In this document: positions 33,783 through 42,187 of the stretch, in pieces
How the letters are laid out: each line of letters starts with the position of its first letter
How positions within the stretch are numbered: position 1 is the stretch's first letter
Assembly: GCF_000220835.1 (NCBI RefSeq)
Contig: NZ_GL985606.1
Span: 1,501,614-1,565,613 of the forward strand
Direction: 5' to 3'
Source: Actinomyces sp. oral taxon 448 str. F0400
GTDB taxonomy: Bacteria; Actinomycetota; Actinomycetes; Actinomycetales; Actinomycetaceae
Length of the DNA: 64,000 nt
Made by a program: the position numbers and the translations under genes
Notes under the pieces: generated by a model
Database searches by the model: none
Seen by the model: only the letters and a program-made list of their open reading frames with translations
What the model was told of the DNA's origin: nothing

Positions 33783-34547
33783 ATGCTCACCCTTCTGCCC
33801 GCCGTCGACGTCGCCGACGGCAAGGCCGTCCGCCTGCTCAAAGGAGAGGCCGGGTCCGAGACCGACTACGGGAACCCCGTCGACGCCGCCCGCGACTGGG
33901 TCGACGCCGGTGCGCAGTGGATCCACCTGGTCGATCTCGACGCCGCATTCGGCCGCGGCTCCAATGCACCGCTGCTGGCCCGCATCGTCGGCGAGGTCGG
34001 TATCAACGTCGAGCTGAGCGGCGGCATCCGCGACGATCTCTCCCTGCTCCGCGCCCTGGACGCCGGAGCGGCCCGGGTCAACCTCGGCACCGCTGCCCTG
34101 GAGAACCCCGAGTGGACCGAGCGGGTCATCGCCGAGCACGGTGAGAGGATCGCCGTCGGCCTGGACGTGCGCGGGACGAGGCTTGCGGCCCGCGGCTGGA
34201 CCAGGGAGGGCGGCGACCTGTGGGAGACCCTGGCGCGTCTGGACGCCGCCGGCTGCGCCCGCTACGTCGTCACCGACGTCACCAGGGACGGCACTCTGAC
34301 CGGTCCCAACACCGATCTCCTGCGCCAGGTGGCCGCGCGCACGAGCGCCCCTGTGGTCGCCTCGGGCGGCATCGCCCGGCTCGATGATCTGCGGGCGCTC
34401 GCCCGCCTCGTGCCCGACGGCGTTGAGGGCGCCATCGTGGGCAGGGCCCTGTATCACGGCAGTTTCACCCTCTCCGACGCGCTGGCCGTCGCGCGCGGCG
34501 TTGAGGGCGCCGGTCAGGCTGGCGCGCAGGCGCAGGACCTGCGGTGA
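33783..34547 (+). CDS. priA: PriA / HisA phosphoribosyl isomerase
   Basis: TIM-barrel isomerase for the ProFAR step of histidine synthesis. In most actinobacteria PriA also performs the TrpF step of tryptophan synthesis. The ATG at 33783 gives the standard N-terminus [21 protein letters not shown] (254 aa); a GTG at 33759 would add eight unrelated residues. Asp9 in PAVDV is the first catalytic acid, and the second lies in the [15 protein letters not shown] segment (Asp165/169). Phosphate-binding loops ELSGGIRDD and [11 protein letters not shown] are present. Whether it is dual-specific or histidine-only cannot be told by eye, because no trpF is visible to compare. Confidence 0.93.
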   Translation: MLTLLPAVDVADGKAVRLLKGEAGSETDYGNPVDAARDWVDAGAQWIHLVDLDAAFGRGSNAPLLARIVGEVGINVELSGGIRDDLSLLRALDAGAARVNLGTAALENPEWTERVIAEHGERIAVGLDVRGTRLAARGWTREGGDLWETLARLDAAGCARYVVTDVTRDGTLTGPNTDLLRQVAARTSAPVVASGGIARLDDLRALARLVPDGVEGAIVGRALYHGSFTLSDALAVARGVEGAGQAGAQAQDLR

Positions 34548-35386
34548 GTCCGGCCTCGGAGCGGAATGCGGGGGACGAGGGCCCCGGTGCGGGTGCGGGG
34601 CAGGTCGACGCCGCGCTGGCGGCCCGCGCCAGGCTGGAGCGGTTGCTGGCGGCGCCCACCCCTTTCCGCGCCGACACCGGTGAGGCCGACCCGGCCGTGA
34701 CCGCCGTCCTGGAGTCCACCGATCGACCGCGCCACGAGTACCTCGACGCGGTGTGGAGGGCGGTGACGGCCTCACGCGTCATTGTGCCCGTGATCGCCCA
34801 CGCCCCGCCCGGCGCGCACGCCGTGCGCCTGGGGGCTTCCGATGCCGTGCCCTCGATGCCGCGGGCTCGGGGCCGTGAGGTCCGCCCTGACGATGCCGCC
34901 CGGGACGCGACCGCCCCGGCCCTCTCCCTGCCGGACGGGCACGTCGGACTGCCGGTGTTCACCAGCGCTGCCGCGATGGCGGCCTGGCGCTCCGATGTGC
35001 GGCCCGTGCCGGTCGAGCCGGTGCGCGCCGCGCGGGTCGCCTGCGCGGCCACCGACCAGCTGTGGGTCCTGGACCCGGGCACGCACGATCTGCGCCTGCC
35101 TCGTCCGGCCGTCCTCGCCCTGGCGGAGGGCGAGTCCTGGGTGCCGTCATGGCGCAACGGTCCCGTTCAGGCCGAGGTGGCCGCCCAGCTCGGCGAGGTG
35201 CCGGGGGTGACGGGGGTGGCCTTCGCCCCCGGTGAGGAGGCGGAGCTGCGGGTGTTCGTGCGCATCGCCTCCGGCGGGGGCATGCCGGCCGTGGCCGCGG
35301 CGCTGGAGGCGTGCCAACACATCATGGTCGATCCGGCGTGGGGCGATTTCATCGATACCGTCGAGCTGTGCCCCCTACCGGCCTGA
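34544..35386 (+). CDS. SseB N-terminal domain protein
   Basis: 280-aa protein whose GTG start overlaps the priA stop (GTGA). It belongs with the SseB-domain proteins that occupy this position between hisA/priA and infC in many actinobacteria. Recognisable segments: [67 protein letters not shown], and a C-terminal [19 protein letters not shown]. The N-terminal 40 residues are low-complexity. The molecular role is unknown; it is cytoplasmic, with no signal or membrane segment. Confidence 0.82.
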   Translation: MSPASERNAGDEGPGAGAGQVDAALAARARLERLLAAPTPFRADTGEADPAVTAVLESTDRPRHEYLDAVWRAVTASRVIVPVIAHAPPGAHAVRLGASDAVPSMPRARGREVRPDDAARDATAPALSLPDGHVGLPVFTSAAAMAAWRSDVRPVPVEPVRAARVACAATDQLWVLDPGTHDLRLPRPAVLALAEGESWVPSWRNGPVQAEVAAQLGEVPGVTGVAFAPGEEAELRVFVRIASGGGMPAVAAALEACQHIMVDPAWGDFIDTVELCPLPA

Positions 35387-35498
35387 GCCTGCTCGAGCGA
35401 ATGGGAATCGGTACGACCATACCGGTCGGTCCACCGGGGTGTGCGGGTTCACGCCCGCAGGCGGTGTCCGCCCTCTGGGGCGACGTTTGATGACCTGG

Positions 35499-35690
35499 TA
35501 GAGTGCCAAGCGACCGGCTGGAGCTCCAGCTCCGGCACGCAAGCGGAGAAATCCCACCTGGGTTCCTCGATGGAACCGGGTCATGACGAGGAGAGATCCT
35601 CGGCGGTTCGGTGCTCAGGCACCGATGACCGTGCTCGACGAGCACATGTGAGGCCTTCGCACGCATTCGCGGCGAGGGCCTTTCTGCTGC
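35499..35690 (+). promoter_or_regulatory. Structured leader of the infC-rpmI-rplT operon
   Basis: This 337-nt gap (35387-35723) contains a -10-like TAGAGT (35499-35504) followed by a chain of perfect inverted repeats. They are GCTGGAGCTCCAGC (35517-35530), CGGTGC/GCACCG (35609-35614 with 35619-35624), GTGCTCG/CGAGCAC (35631-35645), and the terminator hairpin at 35651-35681. The hexamer GTGCTC occurs twice (35611 and 35631), so the single GAGCAC (35640-35645) can pair with either copy. Such mutually exclusive pairing is what an attenuation switch needs. By analogy with L20- or IF3-controlled leaders elsewhere, this probably gives autogenous control; the exact RNA class is not identified. Confidence 0.6.
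35651..35685 (+). terminator. Intrinsic terminator / attenuator before infC
   Basis: A 10-bp stem, AGGCCTTCGC (35651-35660) with GCGAGGGCCT (35672-35681, one G-U pair), around an 11-nt loop and followed by TTTCT. It is one of few hairpins in the window with a T-run, placed 40 nt before the infC start. Confidence 0.65.
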
Positions 35691-35723
35691 GACGGTCATT
35701 GTCACCGAGAGTGAGGAATAGTT

Positions 35724-36368
35724 ATCAGCGAGCCCCGTATCAATGAACGGATCCGCGTCCCCGAGGTGCGTCTCGTCGGCCCCAGTGGTGAGCAGGTCGG
35801 CGTCGTTCGCGTGGAGGACGCCCTACGCCTGGCCGAGGAGGCCGGCCTCGATCTCGTCGAGGTGGCCCCCGACGCGCGCCCCCCGGTGTGCAAGCTCATG
35901 GACTACGGCAAGTTCAAGTACGAGTCGGCCATGAAGGCGCGCGACGCCCGTCGCAACCAGGCGAACACTCAGCTCAAGGAGATCCAGTTCCGCCCGAAGA
36001 TCGACCAGCACGACTACGCCACCAAGATGGGGCACGTCGAGCGGTTCCTCAAAGGCGGGGACAAGGTCAAGTGCATCGTCCGCTTCCGCGGTCGCGAGCA
36101 GTCCCGTCCCGAGCTCGGCATCCGTCTGCTTCGGCGTGTGGCGGAGGAGGTCAGCGAACTGGGAAACGTCGAGTCCCACCCGCGTCAGGACGGCCGCAAT
36201 ATGGTCATGGTCCTGGCCCCCACGCGCAGGAAGGCCGAGGTCAAGTCCGACCAGCGCCGGCGCCGCGAGGAGGCTCGCGCCAACCGTCGTGCCGAGAAGC
36301 ATGCGGGCAGGGCCCGGAGGGCCCCCGCCGCCGGCTCTAACCGGCGCGGCCACCGCAGCGGGGCCTGA
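35724..36368 (+). CDS. infC: Translation initiation factor IF-3, ATC start codon
   Basis: IF-3 binds the 30S subunit, prevents subunit joining and rejects non-canonical start codons. The start is the ATC at 35724: TGAGGAA (35712-35718) lies 6 nt upstream and translation gives [20 protein letters not shown], the full conserved N-terminus. The nearest canonical start, GTG 35766, would remove 14 conserved residues. Use of a rare start for infC is known in E. coli (ATT), where IF-3 represses its own synthesis. The N-domain (to about 80) and C-domain ([22 protein letters not shown]) are intact in 214 aa; the tail is basic and slightly extended. Confidence 0.95.
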   Translation: MSEPRINERIRVPEVRLVGPSGEQVGVVRVEDALRLAEEAGLDLVEVAPDARPPVCKLMDYGKFKYESAMKARDARRNQANTQLKEIQFRPKIDQHDYATKMGHVERFLKGGDKVKCIVRFRGREQSRPELGIRLLRRVAEEVSELGNVESHPRQDGRNMVMVLAPTRRKAEVKSDQRRRREEARANRRAEKHAGRARRAPAAGSNRRGHRSGA

Positions 36369-36457
36369 CGCACCACAGTCCACCATCCGCCCCTGCGGCA
36401 GATCGTCAGGGGCCCGCAGCTCGGGCCGCGGCCCGAGCCGAGAAGAGGGAATTCACC

Positions 36458-36652
36458 ATGCCGAAGAACAAGACGCACTCCGGTGCCAAGAAGCGCTTCC
36501 GGGTCACCGGCAGCGGCAGGCTCATGCGCGAGCAGGCCAACAAGCGCCACCTGCTCGAGGCCAAGTCGTCCCGCCGCAAGCGCAGGATCTCGATGGATCA
36601 GCCGGTCGCCAAGGCTGACGGCCGGGAGGTCAGGAAGCTGCTCGGTCGCTGA
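36458..36652 (+). CDS. rpmI: Large ribosomal subunit protein bL35
   Basis: 64-aa basic ribosomal protein that is complete and typical: [20 protein letters not shown] at the start and the [14 protein letters not shown] segment in the middle. GAAGAGGGAA lies ahead of the ATG. It sits between infC and rplT in the universal infC-rpmI-rplT order, and the 89-nt gap after infC shows no terminator. Confidence 0.98.
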   Translation: MPKNKTHSGAKKRFRVTGSGRLMREQANKRHLLEAKSSRRKRRISMDQPVAKADGREVRKLLGR

Positions 36653-36689
36653 CCGTCCCATCGCGTACAACACGTCAGAAGGAGTCATC

Positions 36690-37070
36690 ATGGCACGTGT
36701 GAAGCGGGCTGTTAACGCCCAGAAGAAGCGTCGTACCGTTCTTGAGAAGGCCTCGGGCTATCGCGGCCAGCGCTCTCGCCTCTACCGCAAGGCCAAGGAG
36801 CAGGTCACCCATTCCGGCGTGTACGCCTTCCGCGACCGCCGCGCCCGCAAGGGCGATTTCCGTCGCCTGTGGATCCAGCGCATCAACGCCGCCGCCCGCG
36901 CCGAAGGGCTGACCTATAACCGGTTCATCCAGGGCCTGGGCCTGGCCGGCGTGGAGGTCGACCGCCGCATGCTGGCCGAGCTGGCCGTCAATGAGCCGGC
37001 CGCCTTCAAGGCGCTCGTCGAGACCGCTCGTAAGGCTCTGCCGGAGGATGTCAACGCCCCCCGAGCCTGA
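36690..37070 (+). CDS. rplT: Large ribosomal subunit protein bL20
   Basis: 126-aa 23S rRNA-binding protein needed for early 50S assembly. In other bacteria it is the autogenous repressor of this operon. The ATG at 36690 follows AGAAGGAG. The hallmark N-terminus [20 protein letters not shown] and the [17 protein letters not shown] segment are intact, as is the globular C-domain ([20 protein letters not shown]). It probably acts on the leader at 35499-35690. Confidence 0.98.
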   Translation: MARVKRAVNAQKKRRTVLEKASGYRGQRSRLYRKAKEQVTHSGVYAFRDRRARKGDFRRLWIQRINAAARAEGLTYNRFIQGLGLAGVEVDRRMLAELAVNEPAAFKALVETARKALPEDVNAPRA

Positions 37071-37110
37071 CGCCCCGGGCCCGCCCTGAGGGTCGGGTTC
37101 GATCACAGCG

Positions 37111-37149
37111 CGGCGGCGCCGCCTCCCACACGAGGAGGCGGCGCCGCCG
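37111..37149 (+). terminator. Long perfect hairpin ending the infC operon
   Basis: 16-bp perfect stem CGGCGGCGCCGCCTCC (37111-37126) and its complement (37134-37149) around a 7-nt loop, 40 nt after the rplT stop. It is followed by GTTCCT, a weak T-run, and is the most stable hairpin seen in the window. Confidence 0.75.
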
Positions 37150-37187
37150 GTTCCTCGCGGGGCGCGCGAGGGCCTGTGAACCTGCCG

Positions 37188-37193
37188 TAGGCT
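37188..37193 (+). promoter_or_regulatory. -10 hexamer TAGGCT, leaderless trmH promoter
   Basis: TAGGCT ends 7 nt before the GTG at 37201. It sits right after the infC-operon terminator, so trmH has its own leaderless transcript. Confidence 0.5.
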
Positions 37194-37200
37194 GCGGTCC

Positions 37201-38028
37201 GTGGCACCCGCGCTCCTCGACCCGGATTCGCTGATGAGCAGTCCCCGCGCCGTCCGGGTGCGCCGGGTGGCGGGCCTGGCCCGCCGGCAGGCGCGGGTCA
37301 AACATCGGCGCTTCCTCGTCGAAGGGCCGCAGGGGGTGCGCGAGGCGGTACGGTGCGCGGCCGAGCACGTTCACGACGTCTACCTCACCCCGGAGACAGC
37401 TGAACGGCATGGCGAGATCCTCGCGGAGGCCGAGGCCGCCGGCCTGCACACGCACATGGCCGCTCCCGAGGTGGTGGGGGCTATGAGCACGGATGCGCAG
37501 GGAGTGATCGCGGTGGTCGGCACCGGGGCGTTGGCCGGTGGCGCGGGACTCGCGGATGTCCTGACCGGTGCCCATCTGGTGGCGGTGCTCACTCAGACGC
37601 AGGACCCGGGCAACGCGGGCACGATCATCCGCACCGCTGACGCCGCCGGGGCCGACGCGGTGGTGCTCGTGCGCGGCGGCGTGGACCCCACAGGTCCCAA
37701 GGTCGTGCGCGCCACAGCGGGTAGCCTGTTCCACCTGCCGGTGCTGGCGGGGGAGGGGCTGGAGGCGGTTGTCGAGGCGCTGCGCTCAGCGGGGCTCCAG
37801 CTGCTTGCGGCCGATGGTCGCGGCCGGACCGATCTGTTCGACGCCGACGGGCTGCTGGCGGCGCCGACCGCTTGGATGCTGGGCAACGAGGCCCGCGGGC
37901 TCGCGCCCGGGGTTGTGAGCCGGGCCGATACCGTCGTCTCGATTCCCCTGTATGGACGGGCCGAGTCCCTCAACGTCGCCTCGGCCGCGGCGCTGTGCCT
38001 GTACGCCTCGGCCCGTGCTCAGCGCTGA
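37201..38028 (+). CDS. TrmH/SpoU-family RNA 2'-O-methyltransferase
   Basis: SPOUT-fold enzyme that methylates ribose 2'-OH in rRNA or tRNA. In actinobacteria this locus is the tsnR/rlmB-like gene between rplT and pheS. The 275-aa product from GTG 37201 has an N-terminal SpoU substrate-binding domain (RRQARVKHRRFLVEGPQGV) and all three SPOUT motifs: LTQTQDPGNAGTIIRTAD, MLGNEARGL, and IPLYGRAESLNVASAAAL, which form the knotted SAM site. The exact target nucleotide cannot be read from the sequence. Confidence 0.92.
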   Translation: MAPALLDPDSLMSSPRAVRVRRVAGLARRQARVKHRRFLVEGPQGVREAVRCAAEHVHDVYLTPETAERHGEILAEAEAAGLHTHMAAPEVVGAMSTDAQGVIAVVGTGALAGGAGLADVLTGAHLVAVLTQTQDPGNAGTIIRTADAAGADAVVLVRGGVDPTGPKVVRATAGSLFHLPVLAGEGLEAVVEALRSAGLQLLAADGRGRTDLFDADGLLAAPTAWMLGNEARGLAPGVVSRADTVVSIPLYGRAESLNVASAAALCLYASARAQR

Positions 38029-38035
38029 GCGGGGC

Positions 38036-38125
38036 GGTGCCCGCCCCGCGTCTTCGGGACTGCTTGTCCTCTTCGGAGGAGTCGAAGGCTAGGACTGGTG
38101 CCCGCCCCGCGTCTTCGGGACTGCT
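38036..38125 (+). repeat. Perfect 29-bp direct repeat downstream of trmH
   Basis: Two identical 29-bp copies, at 38036-38064 and 38097-38125, with a period of 61 bp, start 8 nt after the trmH stop. Each copy begins GGTGCCCGCCCCGCG and ends GGGACTGCT. The 32-bp spacer contains a small hairpin TCCTC-TTC-GGAGGA. Only two copies are present. The origin is probably a tandem duplication; the function is unknown. Confidence 0.9.
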
Positions 38126-38169
38126 GCTCCTCAAGGCCGATGCTCGCGTGCCGGCGGAGCCCGTTCGAG

Positions 38170-38202
38170 CCGGTGCGCGGGCGGGTCGGGTCCGCGCACC
38201 GG
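38170..38202 (+). terminator. GC hairpin in the trmH-ABC importer gap
   Basis: Perfect 11-bp inverted repeat CCGGTGCGCGG (38170-38180) / CCGCGCACCGG (38192-38202) with an 11-nt loop and no T-tract. It lies in the 464-nt gap 38029-38492, whose other contents are the 29-bp repeat and the importer promoter. No gene is supported there. Confidence 0.45.
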
Positions 38203-38348
38203 CGACGGGCAGGAGCCGCGCAGTCTTCGTCGGAGGCCGTGGGCGGCGGGAGGGCTCGGCCGGCGTCGTCCGCCCGCCCGACCCTCCCGCTCCTGACGGC
38301 GCGTCTCAATCACCGGGCGGGCCTTGGCCCGGCGGGCGACGGCGATGC

Positions 38349-38354
38349 TATGGT
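38349..38354 (+). promoter_or_regulatory. -10 hexamer TATGGT, importer operon promoter
   Basis: TATGGT in GC-rich sequence 139 nt before the GTG start of the importer ATPase. A leader of about 130 nt would follow, less GC-rich than its surroundings. No riboswitch class was recognised in it. Confidence 0.35.
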
Positions 38355-38492
38355 CCGTAGGTCGCGGGGCCGCCCCTGGGTCCGCGGTTGGATGATGCGG
38401 GAGGAAATGCAGTGCGCATGCGGATGTGTTGCTGTCGGTGTCGCTGAGACGCCCCTCGACCCATCCGCTCCTTCGACCGAGACGAGGTACTC

Positions 38493-39278
38493 GTGTCCGA
38501 TCCCGATTCCGCACCCGCCGACCCGACCCCGCCCGGGGCCGTCGTCCCTCTGGTGCGACTGAGCCATGTGAGCAAGTACTACGGCGCCTTCAGAGCCCTC
38601 GACGACGTCTCGATGGATATCCGCCGTGGTGAGGTCGTCGCCGTCGTGGGGGCTTCCGGTTCGGGCAAGTCAACCCTGTGCCGCACAGTCAACCGTTTGG
38701 AGACCATTCAGTCGGGCACCATCGAGATCGATGGCGAGCGCCTTCCCGAGGAGGGCAGAGAGCTGGCCCGTCTGCGCGCTGACGTCGGCATGGTCTTCCA
38801 GTCCTTCAACCTCTTCCCGCACCGCACGGTGCTCGACAACATCACGCTGGCCCCCATCAGGGTCCGCGGCATCGATCGGGCCGAGGCGGAGGCGACCGCC
38901 CACCGTCTGCTGGAGCGGGTGGGGTTGGACGACCAGGCCGCCAAGCGCCCGGCCCAGCTCTCCGGCGGCCAGGCCCAGCGCGTCGCCATCGCCCGCGCTC
39001 TGGCCATGGACCCCAAGGTCATGCTTTTCGACGAGCCCACGTCCGCCCTGGACCCGGAGATGATCAATGAGGTCCTCGACGTCGTCAAGGGCCTAGCTGC
39101 GGACGGCATGACCATGCTGGTCGTCACCCATGAGATGGGTTTCGCCCGCTCTGTGGCCGATCGGGTCGTCTTCATGGACGCCGGTCGGATCGTGGAGTCG
39201 GGCGCTCCGGCCGACTTCTTCTCCGCCCCCGCCACCGAGCGCGCCCGTGACTTCCTGGCCAAGGTGCTCAGCCACTGA
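38493..39278 (+). CDS. Polar amino-acid ABC importer, ATP-binding protein (GluA-like)
   Basis: 261-aa ATPase that powers uptake of glutamate or another polar amino acid with the next three genes. GAGGT precedes the GTG at 38493. Walker [10 protein letters not shown] at 53-61, the Q-loop [10 protein letters not shown] at 101-110, signature LSGGQ at 156-160 and Walker B VMLFDEP at 176-182 are all intact, as is the switch His in VVTHEMGFA. The sequence is of the GluA/GlnQ/HisP family. About 20 extra Pro/Asp-rich residues precede the domain. Confidence 0.94.
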   Translation: MSDPDSAPADPTPPGAVVPLVRLSHVSKYYGAFRALDDVSMDIRRGEVVAVVGASGSGKSTLCRTVNRLETIQSGTIEIDGERLPEEGRELARLRADVGMVFQSFNLFPHRTVLDNITLAPIRVRGIDRAEAEATAHRLLERVGLDDQAAKRPAQLSGGQAQRVAIARALAMDPKVMLFDEPTSALDPEMINEVLDVVKGLAADGMTMLVVTHEMGFARSVADRVVFMDAGRIVESGAPADFFSAPATERARDFLAKVLSH

Positions 39279-39389
39279 ACCCGCCGGGCCGAGGCGTTCA
39301 GACCCCGCACTCCGCGCCTCACGCGCTCACCCGCGCGAATCCCCTCACCCGACTCAGGGCCCGCCCGACAGCCATCACGAATATCACGG

Positions 39390-39421
39390 AACACGACAGA
39401 ACACGACTAAAACACGACTAA
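39390..39421 (+). repeat. Short AACACGAC repeats before the binding-protein gene
   Basis: AACACGAC occurs at 39390-39397, 39400-39407 and 39411-39418. The last two are part of a perfect 11-bp tandem repeat AACACGACTAA (39400-39410, 39411-39421). The array ends at the ribosome binding site AAGGAG of the binding protein at 39433. It could be an operator, or affect the differential expression of the binding protein within the operon. Confidence 0.6.
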
Positions 39422-39432
39422 GGAGCCCCATC

Positions 39433-40440
39433 ATGGCGACTCTCTCCCGCCGCACCCTGCTCTGCGCGACCAGCGCGCTCCCGCTGTCGGCCGTGCTCGC
39501 CGCCTGCTCCGATACGGGCGCCGACGGCCAGTCCGTCTCGCAGAGCGGTTCGGGAACCGACGGCGGCGGTCACAGCAGCGACTACACCACGGTCATCAAC
39601 TCCGGGCCGGTGGCGTCCGCGGACGCCGTGGCCGCTTCGGCCTGGGCGTCCGCCGTCAAGGAAGCCGGCGTGCTCTCCACCGGCGGGACCAAGACCTCCC
39701 AGGTCTTCTCCCTGGAGGACTCCGCCACCGGTCAGGTCTCCGGCTTCGACGCGGCGATCGCTCAGACCCTCGCCCGCTACATCATCGGCGGCGACGACGC
39801 CCGCTCCCTACTGGAGATCACCCAGGTCTCCTCCGCCACTCGCGAGACCATGCTGGAGAACGGAAGCGTCCAGGCCGTCGTGGCCACCTACACGATCAAT
39901 CCCGAGCGCGCGGAGAAGATCGGTTTCGCGGGACCCTACTACTCCTCGGAGCAGGGCGTCCTCGTGCGCGCCGACGATGACACGATCACCGGCGTAGGCG
40001 ACCTCGCGGGCGTCAAGGTCGCCGTCCAGTCCGATTCCACCTCGATCAGCGCCTTGAAGACCGCCGCCCCCGAGGCCGAGCAGGTTCCGATGACCGATCA
40101 CAGCACGTGCGTGTCCGCTCTGGAGACCAGACAGGTCGACGCCTACGTCGTGGACGAGTCGCTTTTGACCAGCGAGATCGAGGGCAATGACGCCGTCAAG
40201 GTCGTCGGCGACTCCTTCGGGAAGGAGTCGTACGGCATCGGCCTGCCCAAGGACTCGGACGCCCAGACCTTCGTCAACACCTTCCTCCAGACCATTGAGG
40301 ACGATGGCACGTGGGCGGCGATCTGGGACGCCACGATCGGGACCACCATCGGGGGCGAGCGTCCGCAGCCGCCCGTGATCGGCTCCGTGCCGGGGGCCGA
40401 GACCGGCTCCCCGAGCGCCTCCGCGCCGTCGAGCGACTGA
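39433..40440 (+). CDS. Polar amino-acid ABC importer, substrate-binding lipoprotein (GluB-like)
   Basis: 335-aa family 3 solute-binding protein. The N-terminus is a lipoprotein signal with lipobox LAAC and acylated Cys25 (after PLSAVLAAC), a substrate for LspA encoded at 5160. A Ser/Gly-rich linker (26-50) is followed by the SBP_bac_3 fold: GFDAAIAQTLARYI, TYTINPERAEKIGFAGPYY (the ligand-site R in the second lobe), and VAVQSDSTSISAL. The last 25 residues are a Pro/Ser tail. GluB-type glutamate binding is the best guess; specificity could also be glutamine or aspartate. Confidence 0.93.
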   Translation: MATLSRRTLLCATSALPLSAVLAACSDTGADGQSVSQSGSGTDGGGHSSDYTTVINSGPVASADAVAASAWASAVKEAGVLSTGGTKTSQVFSLEDSATGQVSGFDAAIAQTLARYIIGGDDARSLLEITQVSSATRETMLENGSVQAVVATYTINPERAEKIGFAGPYYSSEQGVLVRADDDTITGVGDLAGVKVAVQSDSTSISALKTAAPEAEQVPMTDHSTCVSALETRQVDAYVVDESLLTSEIEGNDAVKVVGDSFGKESYGIGLPKDSDAQTFVNTFLQTIEDDGTWAAIWDATIGTTIGGERPQPPVIGSVPGAETGSPSASAPSSD

Positions 40441-40558
40441 CCCCCGCCCGGTCCTGGCATCGGGGCGGGGCGCCGGATCGGGAGTGCGCGGCGGTCGGGC
40501 CGATTCGTCGGCCACATCCGTTCCCGCCCAATCCATCCCATGACATGAGGAGGGGGTC

Positions 40559-41236
40559 GTGAGACTCATCGAGACGACCTGGTGGATCATCGTCGACAAC
40601 GTCGGCATGATCGGGTCCGGTCTGCTGACCACACTCGTCATCGCCCTGCTCGCCTATGTCGGGGCCCTGGCGGTGGGCACGCTCATCGCCGTGTGCCGGG
40701 TCAGCCCCATTGCGCCCCTGCGGGTGCTGGGCGCCGTATGGGTGACGCTCGCCTGCAACATCCCGACCCTGTGCCTGATGATCCTGCTGGGTCTGGTCGC
40801 ACCGCGGGCGGGCGTGCCCATCTCCCTGTTCTGGGCCGCCGTGGGCGCGATCGTCTTCGCAGGCTCCGGCTACGTGTGCGAGATCGTTCGCTCGGGCATC
40901 AACTCGGTCGCTGAGGGGCAGATCGAGGCGGCCCGCGCCCTGGGCATGCCCTTCGCACTCACCATCCGGGCGATCGTGCTTCCCCAGGCGTTGACGCGCA
41001 CCATCCAGCCGCTGGTCAATGTCTTCATCTCCTGTCTCATCGGCTCCGCTCTGGCCGCCGCCATCGGCGTGTCCGAGCTGACTAACGTCACCGAGCAGCT
41101 CAACCTGCAGTACGCCGAGGCCGTGGGCACCTTCCTGCTGTCGGGCCTGACGTACCTCGTTCTGGCCTTCGCGGCCACCAGGATCGGCGGCGCCCTGGAG
41201 CGCCGCCTGACCAGGGGAGCGGAGGCGCGTCCATGA
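40559..41236 (+). CDS. Polar amino-acid ABC importer permease (GluC-like)
   Basis: 225-aa membrane protein with five predicted spans and the HisM/GlnP-type coupling motif EAARALGMPFALTIRAIVLPQA that docks on the ATPase. GTG 40559 follows GAGGAGGGGG. The stop overlaps the next permease start (ATGA). It works as a heterodimer with the gene at 41233. Confidence 0.93.
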   Translation: MRLIETTWWIIVDNVGMIGSGLLTTLVIALLAYVGALAVGTLIAVCRVSPIAPLRVLGAVWVTLACNIPTLCLMILLGLVAPRAGVPISLFWAAVGAIVFAGSGYVCEIVRSGINSVAEGQIEAARALGMPFALTIRAIVLPQALTRTIQPLVNVFISCLIGSALAAAIGVSELTNVTEQLNLQYAEAVGTFLLSGLTYLVLAFAATRIGGALERRLTRGAEARP

Positions 41237-42087
41237 GCACCTCCTCACCGGTCCGCCGTCGCCGCGCGAGCGGGCCCACCGATGCCGATCTCCTCTTCGA
41301 CACCCCCGGGCCCAGAGGGCGTCGACGCATCGCCCTCATCTCAGGGCTCACCACCGTCGCCGTCCTCGCACTGCTCGCCGTGGTGGTGCTCAAGCTGGGC
41401 CACGAGGGGCAACTCGCCTATCCCAAGTGGCGCTACTTCCTGGGGCAGTCGGTCATCCGCTTCCTGGGGAGAGCCCTGGGCGAGACCCTCGCCGTCACCG
41501 CGGTTTCGGCGGCCCTCTCCTTCCCGCTGGGCGTCGCCCTGGGCTGGGCGCGGCTGGAAGCCGGCCGGCTGGGGCGGGCCGTGATCGGTGCGTGGGTCGA
41601 TGCGATGCGGGCTGTGCCCATGCTTCTGCTCATCTACTTCTTCCTCCTGGCCGTCCCCCGCTTCGGGCCGACGCTCCCGTCCTTCTGGATGCTCGCCATC
41701 CCCATCGTCATGTGCACGTCGGCGACCACCGCGGAGGTCTTCCGCTCCGGTGTCCTGGCCCTGGACCGCGGGCAGGGGGAGGCCGCCATGGCCCTGGGCA
41801 TGAGCCCCGGTCAGACCATGCGTCTGGTCCTCGCTCCGCAAGCGCTGCGTCTTATGCTGCCCACATTCATCACGCAGCTGGTGACGATCCTCAAGGACTC
41901 CTCCCTGGGCTACGCCGTGTCCTACGCCGAGCTCATGTACGCCGGCAAGCTCCTCATCGCCAACGCGCGGGCGGCCGTGCATCTGGACGTCTACCTGCCG
42001 ACCTATGTCATCATCGCGCTTTTGTACACGGTCATGAACTGGGCGCTCGGGGCGCTGGCGCGCGGCATCGAGGCGCGCACGCGCTAG
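41233..42087 (+). CDS. Polar amino-acid ABC importer permease (GluD-like)
   Basis: 284-aa second permease subunit. A basic N-terminal extension of about 30 residues (SSPVRRRRASGPT) precedes five membrane spans and the EAA loop GEAAMALGMSPGQTMRLVLAPQA. The segment TILKDSSLGYAVSYAELMYAG is typical of GluD/GlnM permeases. It is the last gene of the operon. It converges on the reverse-strand exporter permease with a 100-nt gap that shows no strong hairpin. Confidence 0.93.
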   Translation: MSTSSPVRRRRASGPTDADLLFDTPGPRGRRRIALISGLTTVAVLALLAVVVLKLGHEGQLAYPKWRYFLGQSVIRFLGRALGETLAVTAVSAALSFPLGVALGWARLEAGRLGRAVIGAWVDAMRAVPMLLLIYFFLLAVPRFGPTLPSFWMLAIPIVMCTSATTAEVFRSGVLALDRGQGEAAMALGMSPGQTMRLVLAPQALRLMLPTFITQLVTILKDSSLGYAVSYAELMYAGKLLIANARAAVHLDVYLPTYVIIALLYTVMNWALGALARGIEARTR

Positions 42088-42187
42088 ACGCGGAAGACCT
42101 CAGGGCCGTCGGTCCGGACGCGAGGGCCGTCTCTCCTGCGCTGAGCCGGCGGCCCGACGCGTGCGGGCCCGCGCATCGGGCAGGGAC

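Noticed and set aside
36458-37070. Mobile element or phage boundary near the infC operon repeats
   Set aside because: No integrase, transposase, terminal inverted repeats or target duplications are visible anywhere in the window; the repeats are best explained as RNA structures.
37111-37149. Strong hairpin considered as part of a tRNA or ncRNA gene
   Set aside because: It is a simple perfect stem with a 7-nt loop just after rplT; no tRNA arms or T-loop sequence are present.
38036-38125. 29-bp repeat with 32-bp spacer considered as a minimal CRISPR array
   Set aside because: Only two copies, very GC-rich, no cas genes nearby, and the first copy abuts the trmH stop; a tandem duplication explains it better.
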